Source of the DNA: Frankiaceae bacterium
Lineage (GTDB): Bacteria; Actinomycetota; Actinomycetes; JADGOU01
Reading direction: 5' to 3'
NCBI GenBank assembly: GCA_017882835.1
Contig: JADGOU010000026.1
Coordinates: forward strand, 1-16,579
Length of the DNA: 16,579 bases
Positions 15,124 to 16,579 of the stretch are shown here, piece after piece. A program made the translations under genes and the position numbers. The notes below the pieces were generated by a model. The model made no database searches. It saw only the letters and a list, made by a program, of their open reading frames with translations, and had not been told where the DNA came from. The first letter of the stretch is position 1, and every line of letters begins with the position of its first letter.

Positions 15124-15935
15124 TGGCCAAACGGACCCCGGACGGCCCGCCGCCGGAGCCGGTCGTGGCCCGGATCCGGCTGCGGTACGCCCGGCGCGGC
15201 CGGTTGCGCTTCACCTCGCACCGCGACTTTGCTCGCGCCTTCGAGCGGGCGCTGCGCCGGGCCGGCGTACCGATGGCGTTGTCCGCCGGCTTCTCACCGC
15301 ACCCCCGGATCTCTTACGTGGGCGCCGCGCCGACCGGCATGGCCAGCGAGGCGGAGTACGTCGAGATTGCGCTCACCGAGCGCCTCGATGCCGAGACGGT
15401 GCGCGCTGCCGTAGACGCCTCGCTGCCTCCGGGGCTGGACGTGGTCGACGCCGTGGTCGCCCGCGGGGGGTCGCTGCCCGACCGGATCGACGCCTCGGTA
15501 TGGCAGATCCGGCTGCCGGGCCTTGAGGTCGACGCTGTGGCCGCGGCCGTCGTCACACTGTTGGCCGCGGAGTCGGTGCCGGTGCAGCGGCTGACCAAGG
15601 AGGGGCGGCGCACCGTCGACGCCCGGGCTGCCATCGTGAGCGCCACCGCGCGCGTCGACGACCTACCTGATCAGCCGTGTGCGATACTCGACGTGGTTGT
15701 TCGGCACGTGACGCCGGCCGTACGACCCGACGACATCCTGACCGCACTTCGCACGGTGGCCGACCTGGTGCCGCCGGTGCCGCCCCTGGCGACCCGGCTG
15801 GCGCAGGGGTTGCTGGCCGAGGACGGTCAGATCTCGGATCCGCTGGCGCCGGATCGTGAGCGGCTCCCCGCTGCCGAGGGGGATGCGCCCGATGCGGCCC
15901 CGCTGACCGGGAGCGCCGTCGCCAGCGACCGGTGA
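15123..15935 (+). CDS. TIGR03936 / DUF2344 radical SAM-linked protein
   Basis: This is the 270-residue partner of the upstream radical SAM protein. In some bacteria the two are one polypeptide; here they are separate but overlap by one base (TAGTG), so translation is likely coupled. Family features: RIRLRYARRGRLRFTSHRDF near 17-36, then ERALRRAGVPMALSAGFSPHP (39-62 region), RISYVGAAPTGMASEAEYVEI, and a C-terminal half ending VVRHVTPAVRPDDILTAL. The last 40 residues are low complexity. There are no membrane segments. The function is unestablished; its recurrent place before rne suggests, without proof, a link to RNA or ribosome modification. The GTG start is forced by the overlap. Confidence 0.92.
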   Translation: MAKRTPDGPPPEPVVARIRLRYARRGRLRFTSHRDFARAFERALRRAGVPMALSAGFSPHPRISYVGAAPTGMASEAEYVEIALTERLDAETVRAAVDASLPPGLDVVDAVVARGGSLPDRIDASVWQIRLPGLEVDAVAAAVVTLLAAESVPVQRLTKEGRRTVDARAAIVSATARVDDLPDQPCAILDVVVRHVTPAVRPDDILTALRTVADLVPPVPPLATRLAQGLLAEDGQISDPLAPDRERLPAAEGDAPDAAPLTGSAVASDR

Positions 15936-15989
15936 TACCCGCCGGTGGCGGGATCCGAGACTTCGGGGGCGGCCGACCGGCCCGCCTCC
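15936..15989 (+). terminator. two consecutive GC-rich hairpins between TIGR03936 and rne
   Basis: CCCGCC (15938-15943), loop GGT, GGCGGG (15947-15952) forms a perfect hairpin three bases after the stop codon. A second, longer hairpin pairs 15965-15972 with 15982-15989 (eight pairs, one G-U), with inner CC/GG pairing. Neither is followed by a T-run, so these may be terminators, an attenuator, or the structured 5' leader of rne. Confidence 0.4.
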
Positions 15990-16060
15990 GCACCACTGCC
16001 AGCCCAGCTCCTGAGCGGACGCGTCGCACGCGCCCGGGAGCGTGATGGGAGATCTACCGG

Positions 16061-16579
16061 ATGCTCGACGACGAGCTTCCCGGTCAGCAGCCGCCGACCG
16101 GAACCCAACACGAGACCATTTCTGCCGAGTCCGCGCCGCCGCGCCGCCGGGCGCCGCGCCGTCGGGCGACCGCCGCCGAGGGTGCACCAAGCAGCTCGGA
16201 CTCGGCAACGCTCACGGATGAGGCGGCCGGCACCGGGCGCCCCACGTCCGGCGCTGCCGAAATCGAGCCGGCGGTCACCGACGAGGTGGCCGGCATCGGT
16301 CGCCCGCGACCGACGCGGCGGAGCTCTCGACGCAAGCCGGCGATTCCCCAGTTCGCCGACGAGGTGGCGCACGAGGTCGCGCCCGAGGTGGCGCACGAGG
16401 TCGGGCCCGAGGTCGCGCCCGAGGTCGCGCCCGAGGTCGCCAGTGCCGAGCTCGCCGCGGCCGACGTACTGCCCGTCATCGTGGCTGAGCCGAGGGGTGC
16501 CGCTGAGCCGAGCGGTGCCCTTAAGCCCGGCGGTGCCGCTGAGCCGAGCCTCGACGGCCCGGTTGCAGACGTCCCTGAC
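16061..16579 (+). CDS. rne: ribonuclease E/G, N-terminal part (runs off the window)
   Basis: An ATG at 16061, nine bases after GGGAG (16047-16051), opens a frame without stops to the last base (173 codons). The sequence is disordered and low complexity: an acidic start (MLDDELPGQQPPTG), a basic patch (PPRRRAPRRRATAAEG), then repeats rich in Glu, Val, Ala and Pro. This matches the long N-terminal extension that precedes the S1 domain in actinobacterial RNase E/G. No catalytic or S1 sequence lies in the window, so the call rests on the extension style and on the conserved order TIGR03960-TIGR03936-rne. RNase E/G initiates mRNA decay and rRNA processing, and the extension is thought to mediate RNA or protein contacts. 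Confidence 0.8.
   Translation, partial: MLDDELPGQQPPTGTQHETISAESAPPRRRAPRRRATAAEGAPSSSDSATLTDEAAGTGRPTSGAAEIEPAVTDEVAGIGRPRPTRRSSRRKPAIPQFADEVAHEVAPEVAHEVGPEVAPEVAPEVASAELAAADVLPVIVAEPRGAAEPSGALKPGGAAEPSLDGPVADVPD
16209..16306 (+). repeat. diverged duplicated segment in the rne N-terminus
   Basis: Two related segments encode TDEAAGTGRP (from about 16214) and TDEVAGIGRP (from about 16277), about 63 bases apart. A third partial echo, ADEVA, begins just before the 12-bp array. This suggests older in-frame duplication of the same stretch. Confidence 0.6.
16361..16441 (+). repeat. 12-bp tandem repeat, almost seven units, in rne
   Basis: Units of consensus GAGGTCGCGCCC start at 16361, 16373, 16385, 16397, 16409, 16421 and 16433 (the last is 9 bases). 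They encode Glu-Val-Ala-Pro/His (Gly once). Units at 16361 and 16385 are identical, as are those at 16373, 16409 and 16421, implying recent, partly two-unit expansion. The frame is kept. Confidence 0.95.
16484..16549 (+). repeat. 18-bp tandem repeat in rne
   Basis: Units of consensus GCTGAGCCGAGCGGTGCC start at 16484, 16502, 16520 (diverged) and 16538 (12 bases matching). They encode Ala-Glu-Pro-Ser/Arg-Gly-Ala. The period differs from the nearby 12-bp array, so this is an independent in-frame expansion. Confidence 0.9.

Noticed and set aside
16361..16549. CRISPR array
   Set aside because: The repeats are 12 and 18 bp, directly tandem without spacers, and in frame within a coding sequence.

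Overview
The window is high-GC DNA (roughly 70 percent G+C by eye) with many GTG starts, 4-base GTGA stop/start overlaps and TAnnnT-type -10 elements. The gene order valS-folC-DUF4233-ndk-mreB-mreC-mreD-mrdA(PBP2)-rodA-[insert]-TIGR03960-TIGR03936-rne is a classic actinobacterial block. MreB/C/D argue against mycobacteria and corynebacteria, which lack them, and for a Frankia-, Streptomyces- or Geodermatophilus-like lineage. The genus cannot be named from this sequence alone. I see no tRNA, rRNA, CRISPR array, insertion sequence or phage gene.

Layout: (1) 1-633, minus strand: the N-terminal two thirds of an AbiEi/DUF559-type protein running off the left edge, with an apparent one-base frameshift beside its start. 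(2) 634-1023: a lower-GC, gene-free stretch ending in a promoter for valS that looks leaderless. (3) 1024-5512: valS, folC and a DUF4233 membrane protein gene, joined by GTGA overlaps. (4) 5597-6010: ndk with its own strong ribosome binding site, preceded by a 15-bp tandem repeat. (5) 6130-12013: the cell-shape cluster mreB, mreC, mreD, mrdA, rodA, encoding the elongasome scaffold, its membrane linkers and the RodA/PBP2 peptidoglycan synthase. (6) 12079-12894, minus strand: a class I SAM methyltransferase inserted against the direction of the cluster, with a good promoter of its own. (7) 13141-15935: the radical SAM protein TIGR03960 and its partner TIGR03936, overlapping by one base. (8) 16061-16579: the start of the ribonuclease E/G gene, running off the right edge, behind two GC-rich hairpins.

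Almost everything is housekeeping: tRNA charging, folate polyglutamylation, nucleotide balance, lateral wall growth and RNA turnover. I found no convincing new multi-gene system. The most unusual signal is the mrdA-rodA junction. There the GTGA overlap is repeated as an unbroken relay of three 5-6 codon minicistrons, each stop codon overlapping the next start, leading into rodA. A second theme is short tandem repeats at many points: valS twice, the ndk leader, the mrdA-rodA junction and the rne N-terminus twice. In coding regions the units keep the reading frame.
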